The notes: a model not told the origin generated them from the letters alone. 64,000 nucleotides of DNA from Pseudescherichia vulneris NBRC 102420 (GCF_000759795.1 NZ_BBMZ01000009.1:207700-271699); one strand, 5' to 3'; positions 17,142 through 26,491 are shown, numbered from the stretch's first letter. A program made the numbers and translations.

Positions 17142-18449
17142 TTACAGCCGCTTCATAGCAAAAACCAATGAAAATAGGGCGCCAACCATAACAATTCCTA
17201 TTAGCAAGTACATTACAACATAAAAATCATTGCTTACACTTAATATGAATCCTATTAACACAGGAGATAAAGCACCAAAACCTACAGCCATGCCATTTAA
17301 TGCTCCTGCGGCAGAAGATATCGCTTCAGTGGGAACCATACCTTGCAATAGAGTAAATATGCAAGGCAACTGCATTGATGATGCGCCTATGCCAAATGAG
17401 ATTACAATGGCAGCCATGTAATTATTAGTAATATTTACTCCTGCTAAGATCCCTGTAGCACATAACAGCGCTGAGATAAGCATTATCAACCCTTTCTTTC
17501 CGGTGCGATCGACGACGATCCCGGAAACAATCTTGAATAATAAACCGAATATGAATGGTAACGACGACATCCATCCAACGCTTGCCCAGGAAAAGCCACG
17601 TTCAGTATTGAGATATGTCGGTAGCCAGGTAACAATTCCCCATGATAACATAGAGTTAGTGGAAAAAATCATTAACAGCATCCAAAAGCTAGCATTACAC
17701 AAATAGATTTTAGAACGGGTAATGATTGATGGCTTTTCAAAAGTATCGCTTTTAAAGATATGCCCAGGCACACTTTCTTCTATAATCTCAAGCTCAGAGT
17801 TATTGATATATTTATTTTCCCGCGGCGTGTTTGATGTGAAGAAATATATCAACATAAGTGGAACAAGGCTTAACACAAACGAGAAGTAAAATGTGTGCCG
17901 CCAGGAGTACTCAGCAATAATCCAGGTAAAAACCGGCATCGCTATTGCTGGGGAGAGAGACTGGCCTAAAATCCACGCCGTATTGGCTCTTCCTCTTTCT
18001 TTGGGTGGAAACCAGTTCTTGATAAAAGTGTTCTGCATCGGATAGTAAAGTCCTTCCCCGATACCTAATAATATACGCGTGCCGAGTAAAAACCCAAAGA
18101 TACCTGATAGCCCACCCAAAAGGAGAGATAAGCTTATAACGACATAGGCTATAAGCATAGCTTTTCGGGGGCCGATGAGATCGCCTACTGGGCTAAGGAC
18201 GACATTAGAAATACCATAGGCAATCAAAAAGGAAGTCATTAACAAACCAATATATATCGGCTTGCCGGCTAGATTCATTTCTTGTAAAAATTGAGCATTC
18301 GCAGCAATGATAGAGATATTAACGCGATCTAAGTAGATGATAGAAAGGCTAACAAAAAGTATAGCCAGAACATACAGTCGTTGCCTGGTTGGTTTTTGCG
18401 CAACCTCGGAGATAGGTACCGTTTGAGAAATGTTATTATCGCTGTTCAT
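17142..18449 (-). CDS. MFS transporter, anion:cation symporter type
   Basis: Twelve-helix transporter of 435 residues. Features of the ACS subfamily (GudP/DgoT-like): IIYLDRVNISIIAA in helix 1, LSPVGDLIGPRKAML loop, and GIGEGLYYPMQNTFIKNWFPPKERGRA. These proteins carry organic anions such as sugar acids, aromatic acids or acylated amino acids. RBS AAGGA before the start. It lies about 107 bases after a same-strand M20 amidohydrolase, so it likely imports that enzyme's N-acylated substrate. Confidence 0.85.
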   Translation of the reverse strand: MNSDNNISQTVPISEVAQKPTRQRLYVLAILFVSLSIIYLDRVNISIIAANAQFLQEMNLAGKPIYIGLLMTSFLIAYGISNVVLSPVGDLIGPRKAMLIAYVVISLSLLLGGLSGIFGFLLGTRILLGIGEGLYYPMQNTFIKNWFPPKERGRANTAWILGQSLSPAIAMPVFTWIIAEYSWRHTFYFSFVLSLVPLMLIYFFTSNTPRENKYINNSELEIIEESVPGHIFKSDTFEKPSIITRSKIYLCNASFWMLLMIFSTNSMLSWGIVTWLPTYLNTERGFSWASVGWMSSLPFIFGLLFKIVSGIVVDRTGKKGLIMLISALLCATGILAGVNITNNYMAAIVISFGIGASSMQLPCIFTLLQGMVPTEAISSAAGALNGMAVGFGALSPVLIGFILSVSNDFYVVMYLLIGIVMVGALFSLVFAMKRL

Positions 18450-18556
18450 CTTACATTCCTTATCGCCCAGGCTGGGCGGTAAAAAAACAGTTTATATACC
18501 GATGAGTAGAAAATAAATTTTCCATTTCAATGATCATCGGCCGACACGACAGCTAA

Positions 18557-19756
18557 TTATTTGTTCGCCTCGGTAAGAAACCATTGCCGAGCGAGTTTTT
18601 CCCAAAAATAGGCACCTAAGCTAAGGTTTTTATCGTTAAAATCATAGGCCGTACTATGAAGAGCTTCGCCTGAAACTTCATCCTTGCCATTACCAATCCA
18701 CCCATATGCACCAGGAACTTCCTGAAGCATAAACCCAAAGTCTTCAGCGGTCATAGCAGGACGGACATGGGTATTGGCGTTCGTTTCACCAACCATTTCT
18801 TGCATAACGGCCGCCATAAACTTCCCTTCTTTAGAGTGGTTTGTAGTGTTCGGGTAGCCACCATCCTTTATAATGACCTCGGCTTGGGCACAATGTGCTT
18901 CAGCGATATAGTGCGATATCCGTTTCACCCCGTCTAAAATTAATGATTGGGATTCATTAGTCAAAGTCCGACAGGTACCAGACATTCTGGCTTCCGCAGG
19001 AATGATATTTGGTGAGCTTCCTGCTTCAATTTTACCAATTGTCAGCACTGCTGCATCCAGTGGATCAACACGACGTGAAACTAAACTCTGCAACTGTGTA
19101 ACGATAGAGCACGCTACCGGAACCGGATCGATAGTCGAATGAGGAAGAGCCGCATGACCACCTTTACCGCGAACAATAACCTCAAATGTAACCCCTGATG
19201 CCATTATTGGACCGATTTTTGTGCCCATCTGTCCTTGAGGAAGATCTGGCCAGTTATGTAAGGCAAAAACTGCCTGGCAAGGATATGTTTTGAAAAGGCC
19301 CTCATTCATCATGACACGCGCACCGGCGCCACCTTCTTCCCCTGGCTGAAAAATAAGATGAACAGTACCATCGAAGTTACGATTAGCAGACAGAAGCTCT
19401 GCAGCACCGAGCAGCATTGCCGTATGCCCATCATGCCCACAAGCATGCATACATCCTTTATACTTACTCGCATACTCGAAATCATTGGCTTCTTCCATTG
19501 GAAGAGCATCTATATCAGCTCTAATGCCTAGTGCGGGGCCTGGGTTATCAGCGCTACGGTTTTGACCATATATACTGCCAACAATACCTGTAGTTGCCAG
19601 CCCGCGCTTGAAAGGGATATTTAAAAGAGTAAGAAATTCCGCGATTTTTTCTGACGTGCGGTGTTCATTGAATTTCAACTCAGGATGCATATGTAAATCA
19701 TGTCTAAATTCTGTGAGCCTTTTCACATTTAAATCTATTTCTTTCTTATTCTGCAT
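18557..19756 (-). CDS. M20-family amidohydrolase (hippurate hydrolase-like)
   Basis: Zinc amidohydrolase of 399 residues releasing an amino acid from an N-acyl conjugate. Metal and catalytic motifs seen: MHACGHDGHTAMLLGAAELL (about 103-122), the general-base pair in QPGEEGGAGARVM, and the C-terminal metal-ligand region HVRPAMTAEDFGFMLQ. The insert between is the usual dimerisation lid. Coded with an organic-anion MFS importer and opposite a LysR gene, a common arrangement for acyl-amino-acid use. Exact acyl group unknown. Confidence 0.87.
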   Translation of the reverse strand: MQNKKEIDLNVKRLTEFRHDLHMHPELKFNEHRTSEKIAEFLTLLNIPFKRGLATTGIVGSIYGQNRSADNPGPALGIRADIDALPMEEANDFEYASKYKGCMHACGHDGHTAMLLGAAELLSANRNFDGTVHLIFQPGEEGGAGARVMMNEGLFKTYPCQAVFALHNWPDLPQGQMGTKIGPIMASGVTFEVIVRGKGGHAALPHSTIDPVPVACSIVTQLQSLVSRRVDPLDAAVLTIGKIEAGSSPNIIPAEARMSGTCRTLTNESQSLILDGVKRISHYIAEAHCAQAEVIIKDGGYPNTTNHSKEGKFMAAVMQEMVGETNANTHVRPAMTAEDFGFMLQEVPGAYGWIGNGKDEVSGEALHSTAYDFNDKNLSLGAYFWEKLARQWFLTEANK

Positions 19757-19991
19757 AAAGTAAGTCTCGTTGTTGGATAGAGGTTAGAGTTAATCTTTTG
19801 TTTGGTGTAAAGGAATTTATTAATTTTTATTGATTCAATTCACATAAATTCTCATGGCTAAGGGTCGATTGCTTATGGGCAAAATGAAAACAGCCACATT
19901 GCTTGAACCTACTCAACAGGAATGATAGATATAGGGGGGTATGCCGTAAAATACCTTTTAAACATCTCACTCATGCCATTGAGGTATAGCT
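19757..19991. promoter_or_regulatory. Divergent control region between amidohydrolase and LysR gene
   Basis: AT-rich 235-base region. GGTAT-N8-ATACC at about 19937-19954, close to the LysR start, is an imperfectly placed LysR-type dyad that could be the autoregulatory operator. Divergent layout is the classical LysR arrangement; the site itself is only a candidate. Confidence 0.35.
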
Positions 19992-20867
19992 ATGGAATTG
20001 CGCCAGCTTCGTTACTTCACAGCCGTGGCTAAACTTGGCAGTATTAGTCAAGCAGCGCAGGCGCTTCACATTGCTCAACCGGCATTGACTCGTCAGATCA
20101 AAAAGTTAGAGGAAGATGTAGGCGTATTGCTGTTAGAGCGGACGGGAAGGGGAGTGAACCTTACTGATGCTGGCACTCAATTTTTAGCCGATGTGGAAAA
20201 ATTACTTGATGATGCAACCACAGCCAGGGAACGTGCCATACGAGCCTCAAGAGGAGAGTGCGGTAATTTATCTCTCGCTCTTCCCGTCATACAAAATGCA
20301 GCCCCATCAATTACATCATTATTAAAACGATTCAAACAAAAAGCGCCTCATGTTGGTATAACTCTTCACCATCTTATTTCAGAAGTGCAGCTTGCCATGA
20401 TTGCAGAAGGGCAACTAGATGCAGGCTTTTTATTATTTAGGCCTCAGAATGACCCACGATTTGAGGGTGTACCCATTTTCAAAGAAAGAATGTTATTAGC
20501 CTATCCAGCCGAGTGGAGCTGGTCAAATAATAAAAAACCTGAATACTTGAGAGACCTGCAAGATCTGGACTTTATATGGATAACGCGCACTGCTGCTCCG
20601 GTATGGCATGATAGGCTTATTCATTGTTTTTTTGATGCGGGCTTTACACCACGCTCAGTTATGCAGGGAGTGGATGCGGTATCGATGTTAACATTGGTTT
20701 CTGCCGGAATGGGATGCACTATTGTTGCTGAAGGAACCCGATATCTTGCTCCACCTAACGTACTGTTTTCGACTTTATACGATTTGAATCTTGAACAGGA
20801 GTGGGAATTAGTTTGGTGCAAAAACCGCTGTTCTGAAGTGTTAAAAAGCTTAATAAAGATGATCTGA
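19992..20867 (+). CDS. LysR-family regulator, probably of the amidohydrolase/MFS operon
   Basis: Regulator of 291 residues with the N-terminal HTH (GSISQAAQALHIAQPALTRQIKKLEEDVGVLLLERTGRGVNLT) of the CbbR/Nac-like LysR group, and an effector-binding domain beyond residue 90. GAGGTATAGCT precedes the ATG. Transcribed away from the M20 amidohydrolase, which it most likely controls in response to the acylated substrate. Confidence 0.85.
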   Translation: MELRQLRYFTAVAKLGSISQAAQALHIAQPALTRQIKKLEEDVGVLLLERTGRGVNLTDAGTQFLADVEKLLDDATTARERAIRASRGECGNLSLALPVIQNAAPSITSLLKRFKQKAPHVGITLHHLISEVQLAMIAEGQLDAGFLLFRPQNDPRFEGVPIFKERMLLAYPAEWSWSNNKKPEYLRDLQDLDFIWITRTAAPVWHDRLIHCFFDAGFTPRSVMQGVDAVSMLTLVSAGMGCTIVAEGTRYLAPPNVLFSTLYDLNLEQEWELVWCKNRCSEVLKSLIKMI

Positions 20868-20988
20868 AATTATGCAAGATGCGAAAAATTTGACGGATAG
20901 CGTTAACAGTACATCTGATAGAAGACGATGGAACGGATTAGCCGCCAGTGGATACAGGCGGCGATGCGCGGAGTGCCGTAAGCACTAA
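20868..20988. terminator. Hairpins between convergent LysR and NUDIX genes
   Basis: GCCGCC...GGCGGC (20941-20962) and AGTGC-CGTAA-GCACT (about 20971-20985) can fold, but neither has a strong T-tract. Possible bidirectional termination zone. Confidence 0.35.
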
Positions 20989-21612
20989 TTAGTCAAACCA
21001 CGTTGGGCGATCTGACGTGGCGATATCCATGCTTACTTTTATCTGTTCAGGAACGATCCTGGTTAGCGACAGATCCGGCAGCTCGTTAATGTCGAAAAAG
21101 CCAATATCGGTGGATTCGTGGCTTAATGCCAGGCTTCCACCGATCTCTTCGCACAGGAAGATAAGCTTGTAAACGTGCCAAGGGTAGGGTGGATGGCCAT
21201 GAAGATTGCGATCCCACACGCCCAGCAGTTTTGTCACTTTTACGCTGAGCCCGGTTTCTTCTTTAACTTCCCGGCTCACGGCTATAGATGGCGTATCGCC
21301 AACGTCCGCCCAACCGCCGGGTAAACTCCATAGCCCATCGTCAGCCTCGCGAACCATCAGAACTTTACCTTCGCGGAGGATAAAAGCACGAACGTCCGTT
21401 TTGGGGGTCGCATAACCGATTTCAGAGACGTGATTCCATGTCTTAGCGTCAATGTCAAAGCGGGAACCGATCAGCTCAACGGCCATTTGTTGAAGAGCCT
21501 CATAGCGCTCACGATCGAAAACATCCCTGGCGTAGGTAAGTCCGGTTTGGGCAATGGCATTGAGCTTTTTCGCAAGATCGGTGATATCAACAACCTTTAA
21601 ATCGTCTGGCAT
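20989..21612 (-). CDS. NUDIX hydrolase with N-terminal helical domain
   Basis: Hydrolase of nucleoside-diphosphate-linked compounds (207 residues). The Nudix box is visible as GWADVGDTPSIAVSREVKEETGL near residues 97-120, with Asp where the consensus has the first Glu; REVKEETG metal ligands are intact. The first 60 residues (ITDLAKKLNAIAQTGLTYARDVFDRERYE) match the helical Nudix_N domain of the YjhB-like ADP-ribose pyrophosphatase group. RBS AGAGGAAA. Substrate unknown. Confidence 0.87.
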   Translation of the reverse strand: MPDDLKVVDITDLAKKLNAIAQTGLTYARDVFDRERYEALQQMAVELIGSRFDIDAKTWNHVSEIGYATPKTDVRAFILREGKVLMVREADDGLWSLPGGWADVGDTPSIAVSREVKEETGLSVKVTKLLGVWDRNLHGHPPYPWHVYKLIFLCEEIGGSLALSHESTDIGFFDINELPDLSLTRIVPEQIKVSMDIATSDRPTWFD

Positions 21613-21642
21613 CGAGTTTTCCTCTGGTTTGTCGTTATGGTT

Positions 21643-22242
21643 CTAGCGCGAATTATGCATAGTGCGTGCCTGGCTGATTAGCTGGCGCCATGCGCGATTA
21701 TGTAGGGTAAACAGCAGCATCTTATAGAAGGCAGTGGAACGGATACAGCCACCACTGAGCAGCAGCATAACGACACTCACCAGCGCCGCTGTCAGGTTGA
21801 CACCTGGCCAACTGGTACCGCTCAGCGTGCCGGCCAGCGCAAAAAGCAGGTAGGCTGCTGTCAATAGCAGGCTTAAAAGCGCCAACGTAAGATGTACCCG
21901 CAGGGCGCGCATACTGCCTTTGCCAATCATAAACATCGTCAAGCCATTGATGCCAGCAAACAGCAAAGCGATCGCCACTACCCACACGAACACTCTCTCA
22001 GCAGGCTGGTTTAGTGCGGCGAGTACGCCGTAACCCAACCACAGCTGCGGAATAGCAAAACTGACAATCACTCCGAGGGTGCTAATCGCCGCTGGAATGC
22101 CCATGGTATGCAGTCCCACCGGCTTACCCATCTGTTCGGCCAAGTGTGTTTTCAGCTGTTGCAGCTGCGCACTGCTAGCGTTGTTAATGCTGACCGCCGC
22201 GTCGTTACAATATTGCCAGCGACGGGATAATGCTTTAACCAT
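21643..22242 (-). CDS. Unknown four-helix membrane protein
   Basis: Not recognised. 199 residues with a polar N-terminus of about 40 residues (MVKALSRRWQYCNDAAVSINN...) followed by four hydrophobic segments, near 45-75, 85-105, 115-140 and 150-170, and a basic C-terminus. RBS AGGAT fits the start at 22242. It is 30 bases before the NUDIX gene on the same strand, so co-transcription is possible. Confidence 0.65.
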   Translation of the reverse strand: MVKALSRRWQYCNDAAVSINNASSAQLQQLKTHLAEQMGKPVGLHTMGIPAAISTLGVIVSFAIPQLWLGYGVLAALNQPAERVFVWVVAIALLFAGINGLTMFMIGKGSMRALRVHLTLALLSLLLTAAYLLFALAGTLSGTSWPGVNLTAALVSVVMLLLSGGCIRSTAFYKMLLFTLHNRAWRQLISQARTMHNSR

Positions 22243-22575
22243 TTTAATATCCTGCGCTTAGTTAGGGGAGAATGACTGTAACGTCAACGTCTGGGCATCA
22301 AGTGACTGGTCGTTATAATTCATCCGGCTAAAAACAAAGAATGGAAATGATAGTCGTGTTGTGTATGCGAAGGGAAGGGTAAGAATGCTGATTCTTATGT
22401 GTTAGCGGCTATGGTAGGACTGCGGATGATACTTCATATGCAATTTAACATAATATACATTATGCGCACTAAGGTTGTAGGAGCTCAATGCTAATCTCTA
22501 TTTGTGGCTCACATTAGGAATGTCCGGGTTATAGTTCCAAAGCTGCTTGACTAGACAACGACTCACTTTTCCTGA
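22243..22575. other. Intergenic region up to an insertion-element remnant
   Basis: About 330 bases without a supported gene. It contains the promoter side of the leftward membrane-protein gene and ends at the point where ISNCY transposase homology starts abruptly (about 22576), i.e. a deletion or recombination boundary. Confidence 0.5.
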
Positions 22576-23157
22576 TGGTTTGGTCGTGCAATGCACGAAC
22601 TGAATATCCAGACTATCTACGCCAATACCAGTTCAGCTAAAGGCCGCGTTGAACGCGCCCATCTGACGCTTCAGGATCGCCTGGTAAAGGAGCTCAGGCT
22701 CAGGGGAATTTCTTTAGTGGACGCCGCCAATGATTATGCCGATGAGTTGATGGCCGATTACAACCGACGCTTTGCAAAAGCCCCCCGGCATGACTTCGAT
22801 GTTCACCGGCCACTTGAAACTGATGATGATCTGGCCGCATTTTTCACATGGCGGGAGCCGCGCCGTGTTTCAAAATCCCTGACGGTACAGTATGACAAAG
22901 TGCTTTATCTTATTGAAGATAATGACTTAAGCCGCAGGGCTATCGGGAAATATATCGAGGCCTGGCATTATCCGGATGGTCGTAAAGAACTCCGCATTAA
23001 TGGCGCTGTCCTTCCCTACTCCACCTATGATCGTCTTCAGGAAATTGACCAGGGGGCCATCGTGGACAACAAGCGCCTCGGGCGCACACTCGAATTTATC
23101 AAGCTGGTTCAGGACAAACGCGATAATAACCGTTCACAGGCGCTGCCTGCCGGAAAT
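22576..23157 (+). pseudogene. ISNCY-type transposase, C-terminal remnant 1
   Basis: The frame reads FGRAMHELNIQTIYANTSSA, then KGRVERAHLTLQDRLVKELR, the region around the last DDE-domain residue of ISNCY transposases, and continues to RTLEFIKLVQDK. The N-terminal HTH and first catalytic aspartates are missing and an in-frame stop precedes FGRAM, so this is a broken gene. After QDK the reading frame runs on into unrelated sequence carrying a REP-like palindrome. The same C-terminal segment recurs in remnant 2 at 26301-26488. Confidence 0.8.
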
Positions 23158-23197
23158 GACTTGAATACTACGATAAACAGCAATGCTGTGGTAACTA

Positions 23198-23225
23198 ACG
23201 TCCGCTTTGAGCGAGGAGCGGACGT
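23198..23225. repeat. REP-like palindrome copy 1
   Basis: ACGTCCGCT and AGCGGACGT are perfect 9-bp arms around TTGAGCGAGG. The same unit (GTCCGCTTTGAGCGAAAAGCGGAC) recurs at 23868. Intergenic REP-type elements of this composition are common in enteric genomes. Confidence 0.65.
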
Positions 23226-23408
23226 CATTCTTGTTTCGAGCTTTTTAGGTAATTTTAACGGCTTCTGCTTGCCTCGCTCATCTCTTGACAAGGTATCTCA
23301 ACCAGTGCGGTCAACTCTAAATATGGTGGTAGTGCTTCCTGGCTTTATCGCGTTAATCTGCCTGTATCTAAAGGACCACAAACAAAAACTCTTACCAGGA
23401 GAAAAACG

Positions 23409-23753
23409 ATGATTTCAAAAGACAATGCTGAGCATTATATCTGGGGTGATGATTGCGATGGCTGGTATCTAGTGAACCGGCAAGATATGCTCATCATTCA
23501 CGAAAAAATGCCTCCAGGCACTCAAGAAAAGCGACACTTTCACTCCATTTCCAGACAGATTTTTTATGTTCTTGAGGGGAACCTGACGATGGAACTCGAA
23601 GGCGTTAAACATGAAATCAAAGCCCGGCAGGGACTTGAAATCCCCCCGTATGCAAAACATCAGGCCAGAAACGACAGCCAGTTACCCGTAGAATTTATTG
23701 TCATCTCTCATCCGACAACTCGGGGCGATCGTTCTGATCTCTCTCCATGTTAA
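23409..23753 (+). CDS. Single-domain cupin protein
   Basis: 114-residue beta-barrel protein. Cupin motif 1 appears as KRHFHSISRQIFYVLEGNLTMELEG (two His and a Glu position replaced by Gln in the H-x-H-x3-4-E pattern), and motif 2 as IPPYAKHQARNDS with its His. Such proteins bind a metal and a small ligand and may act as enzymes or sensors. RBS AGGAG sits correctly before 23409. It lies next to the convergent racemase gene inside the IS-bounded patch. Confidence 0.8.
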   Translation: MISKDNAEHYIWGDDCDGWYLVNRQDMLIIHEKMPPGTQEKRHFHSISRQIFYVLEGNLTMELEGVKHEIKARQGLEIPPYAKHQARNDSQLPVEFIVISHPTTRGDRSDLSPC

Positions 23754-23829
23754 TAACGGATCTCCGACAACAGATTTGACTGCATTAATCACAGAAAGCA
23801 ATTGGTTTCGTATTTTGACGTCAGCCACG

Positions 23830-23905
23830 ATCGCTTCTGGCACAAAGCAGACATGCGTAAGAGACAATGTCCGCTTTGAGCGAAAAGCGGACGTCAGGCT
23901 GGCAG
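23830..23905. repeat. REP-like palindrome copy 2 with opposed half-unit
   Basis: GTCCGCTTT...AAAGCGGAC (23869-23892) is a 9-bp perfect hairpin, preceded at about 23834-23853 by TTCTGGCACAAAGCAGACAT, an opposed related half. It lies between the convergent cupin and racemase genes. Confidence 0.65.
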
Positions 23906-23908
23906 ATG

Positions 23909-24631
23909 TTACTGTTGTCGCTTTTCACTGCCGTCGACGAGTCTCCTGAAGTTTTTAATGGTCGCTCTGGAAAGGCTGGCTGCCGTATCAACGATGACAA
24001 AGCTAAAAGGATTTTCAGTTATCAGTGGGCTGAGATCTGTACAAGCGACAAGAACAGCCTCCACCTTATGGCTTTCCACTACCGACATTAAATTTCTCCA
24101 CATTGATTGCACATCGGGGTCACGAAAGCCCTTTATTTTAACAAGCTCAATGAGTGATGTAGTCATTTCACGTAGCACCCGGGAATCAATAACTTCTTTG
24201 CCAGAAGCCTCTATCCGCGCCTGGTAAAACCTGGATTTCAGAGTGGGCTCTGTGGCTAATACAGCTACTTTAGTTGCAACAATTGGCAGAGATTCAAGTG
24301 CGCTATCTGCGATATGCAGCAGTGGGACCCCTGCGCTTACCTCTTCCATTTCGGGAAAGTAACAGTGTGCTAGATTACAGGGAATGACGATTAGACTAAC
24401 TTCTGCTCTGACGAGTTCCTCAATCCCCTGTTTCAGAGCAGCGATCATTGCACTATCGTCAATTTCCTTACCAGGCCAGAAGGGTGTTGGTAGCGAGATA
24501 ATATGCATTTTCGGAAAATCCATATCGTATTTCGCGCCATAACCCACCTGGCATTCTGTCACAAGCATATCAATGAACGGGGCCGTTGATCGAGGCCCCA
24601 TACCTGCCAGCACTCCTAAAGAAATTGTCAT
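23909..24631 (-). CDS. Aspartate/glutamate racemase-family protein
   Basis: Cytosolic protein of 240 residues of the Asp/Glu/hydantoin racemase superfamily. Both catalytic cysteines are in place: VIPCNLAH (about residue 84) and VACTDLSPLI (about 196). The N-terminus LGVLAGMGPRSTAPFIDML matches YgeA-type broad-specificity racemases. The ATG at 24631 is favoured by the distance from GAGGAG; an ATG six bases upstream is possible. It may racemise or isomerise a ligand related to the convergent cupin gene. Confidence 0.85.
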   Translation of the reverse strand: MTISLGVLAGMGPRSTAPFIDMLVTECQVGYGAKYDMDFPKMHIISLPTPFWPGKEIDDSAMIAALKQGIEELVRAEVSLIVIPCNLAHCYFPEMEEVSAGVPLLHIADSALESLPIVATKVAVLATEPTLKSRFYQARIEASGKEVIDSRVLREMTTSLIELVKIKGFRDPDVQSMWRNLMSVVESHKVEAVLVACTDLSPLITENPFSFVIVDTAASLSRATIKNFRRLVDGSEKRQQ

Positions 24632-24796
24632 TTTCATTGGCTCCTCTTAAGATTTTTTTCGAATAGCTTGTAATCTTTGCTGCAAGTAAAATACAACAGT
24701 AATCTTACTTTATCGCTTTAAATGCGCGGCACTGCCTTTGTGCATGATATTAAAAATTATTACTCAGGCCAAAATGAAAGGTAATTTATCACATCT

Positions 24797-25342
24797 TTAA
24801 TAGAGTAAATCTATTTGTCCTGGTACATTGAGTAAACACACTTTACCTTGGCTATCATGTGAAAATTTAGCTATGTAACGTACTGATTCAACTCCAGTCA
24901 CAAGGTTGTCAAGGTCGGTATTAGCAACGCGTACAGATTGATTTTTTGCCCAAGCGGGCAGAGCATGGATATAATAGGTAAACGTTACAAGAGTAATGCC
25001 ACTCCTATCCTGCTGGGTTTTAAGTATTTTCCTCACCCGCATTGTTCCGTAGCAGAAATCATGCTTTTTACTAAATGATGTATAACCATATTGGGTTAAG
25101 TTCCAACTCTTTTTTCCCGCCTCGGCATGGGATGTTATTAATCCAGCATCAACAAGTGCCTCCATTTTTGCATTAATCCATCGGTCACTACCGAGCTTTA
25201 TAGATACCGGCCAGTGATCCTCACCCAGACACAGAGGCTGTTGGTTTAGTGATTGTTCAATAAGTCTGCGATACAGGTTTTCCGAATTTGCCATGCAGTA
25301 TGGCGCTATTAAAATTAGCAAAAGCCATGTCTTGCGCATCAA
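24797..25342 (-). CDS. Exported protein of unknown function
   Basis: Not recognised. 181 residues with a signal peptide (MMRKTWLLLILIAPYCMA, cleaved near residue 19), then a compact domain containing WPVSIKLGSDRWINAKMEALVDAGLI and three Cys. The start overlaps the stop of the upstream exported-protein gene by 4 bases, so the pair is translationally coupled and probably works together in the periplasm. Confidence 0.65.
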   Translation of the reverse strand: MMRKTWLLLILIAPYCMANSENLYRRLIEQSLNQQPLCLGEDHWPVSIKLGSDRWINAKMEALVDAGLITSHAEAGKKSWNLTQYGYTSFSKKHDFCYGTMRVRKILKTQQDRSGITLVTFTYYIHALPAWAKNQSVRVANTDLDNLVTGVESVRYIAKFSHDSQGKVCLLNVPGQIDLLY

Positions 25343-25872
25343 CGAAACTTCTCCATAGCCAGCGTCTGAAAGGCATCATCGACACTGTTAAATATCTGCT
25401 CAGTGAGATAACTCCCTGCTGCTTCCCAGTAAAATGCGGACGTACCGGGATCATCATTATTTGCAGCCAGACTGTAACGGGAAAATTTCACTTTTGAACC
25501 GTCAGTGATATCGCCATTAGCAGCGTATTTCACCCCTCTTATTAGATAAACAATCCCGTTAAGCTGGTGTAGTTCTACGCCGTTTACCTTGAGAGCTGAG
25601 CCAGACAATCTGAAATCTGCCAGGATGAAACCCTCATCATCTGGAACCGGTACAATGAACCAACTTTTTCCAGTTTTAACAAAAACGGTAAGCGTTTCAC
25701 TGGGGTGGGACGTATTATTGTCATAGGTAGCCATAAAGACTGTGTCAGCGGTACCATCATTGTTCAAATCGATGGTGTTAACACCGGTTTTAAGATGAAC
25801 TCGGGTATTGTTCTGACAAAGAACAGAATTGCTAACCAAAAGCACCGTAATTAGAAGAAAAAATTTATTCAT
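25339..25872 (-). CDS. Exported protein, possibly CarG-like
   Basis: 177 residues with a signal peptide (MNKFFLLITVLLVSNSVLC) and a calcium-loop-like motif DLNNDGTADTVFMATYDNN near residues 35-53. The pattern 'DLNNDG..D' followed by a beta-rich domain recalls the periplasmic CarG family linked to intrinsic carbapenem resistance in Pectobacterium, but this is a resemblance from memory and not secure. It is co-transcribed with the next exported-protein gene. Confidence 0.5.
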   Translation of the reverse strand: MNKFFLLITVLLVSNSVLCQNNTRVHLKTGVNTIDLNNDGTADTVFMATYDNNTSHPSETLTVFVKTGKSWFIVPVPDDEGFILADFRLSGSALKVNGVELHQLNGIVYLIRGVKYAANGDITDGSKVKFSRYSLAANNDDPGTSAFYWEAAGSYLTEQIFNSVDDAFQTLAMEKFR

Positions 25873-26107
25873 TTTGAAAGTGTTTTTACCAGTTTGAAGA
25901 ACGCATAGGCATTGTATAGCTTGTACTGTACGTGTAGCAGTTTGTTAGCCTGGTTGTAGACATTAAGAACCGGAGAAACAGAAAGGGAAATTTTTTAATC
26001 AAAGTGATTTCCTGACTCAATAACAGCTAACTACGTTGGTGTGACCGAACTAATAATAGGAATGTAACAACTTAACTGATGCCAGGCTACCCCCTGAATT
26101 AGGGGCT

Positions 26108-26488
26108 TGGAAAAAGGGCCAGTCAATAACAAGCTTCCTATACTCAACATAACCCGCAAACGCTATGCAGACTTTAGACCGACGCTGGCGTGTGAGAAAC
26201 TCGCAGAACTGCACGATGTTTACCTGTCAAAAGAGATTGTCCGTTCACTCATGCTCAAAGCCGGTCTCTGGAGCCCTCGCAAACTACGTGCGCCAAAATC
26301 TGGCATTATGCGGATGGGCGAAAAGAACCCCAATTGAACGGGACCGTTCTTCCCTACTCCATCTATGATCGTCTTCAGTAAATTGATCTGGGCGTTATCG
26401 TGGACAACAAGTGCCTCGGGCGTACACTTGAATTTATTAAACTGGTTCAGGACAAACCTTTCGTCCTCACTGCTTATCCGATGGGTTA
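26108..26488 (+). pseudogene. ISNCY-type transposase, internally deleted remnant 2
   Basis: An N-terminal stretch (TRKRYADFRPTLACEKLAEL followed by DVYLSKEIVRSLMLKAGLW, about 26148-26270) matches the helix-turn-helix region of ISNCY transposases. It is joined near 26301, in another frame, to the extreme C-terminal part (WHYADGRKEP...GTVLPYSIYDRLQ-stop-IDLGVIVDNKCLGRTLEF) that also ends remnant 1. The DDE domain is deleted, a frameshift and a stop (26379-26381) are present, and it cannot encode a working enzyme. Confidence 0.8.
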
Positions 26489-26491
26489 ATT

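Noticed and set aside
17017..17223. 68-codon plus-strand frame in the AT-rich gap
   Set aside because: Overlaps the end of the MFS gene antisense, lacks an RBS and resembles random AT-rich coding.
22591..23412. Continuous frame from the transposase remnant to the cupin gene
   Set aside because: After QDK (about 23157) the sequence is unrelated to the transposase and crosses a REP-like palindrome, so it is a run-on of a broken gene, not one protein.
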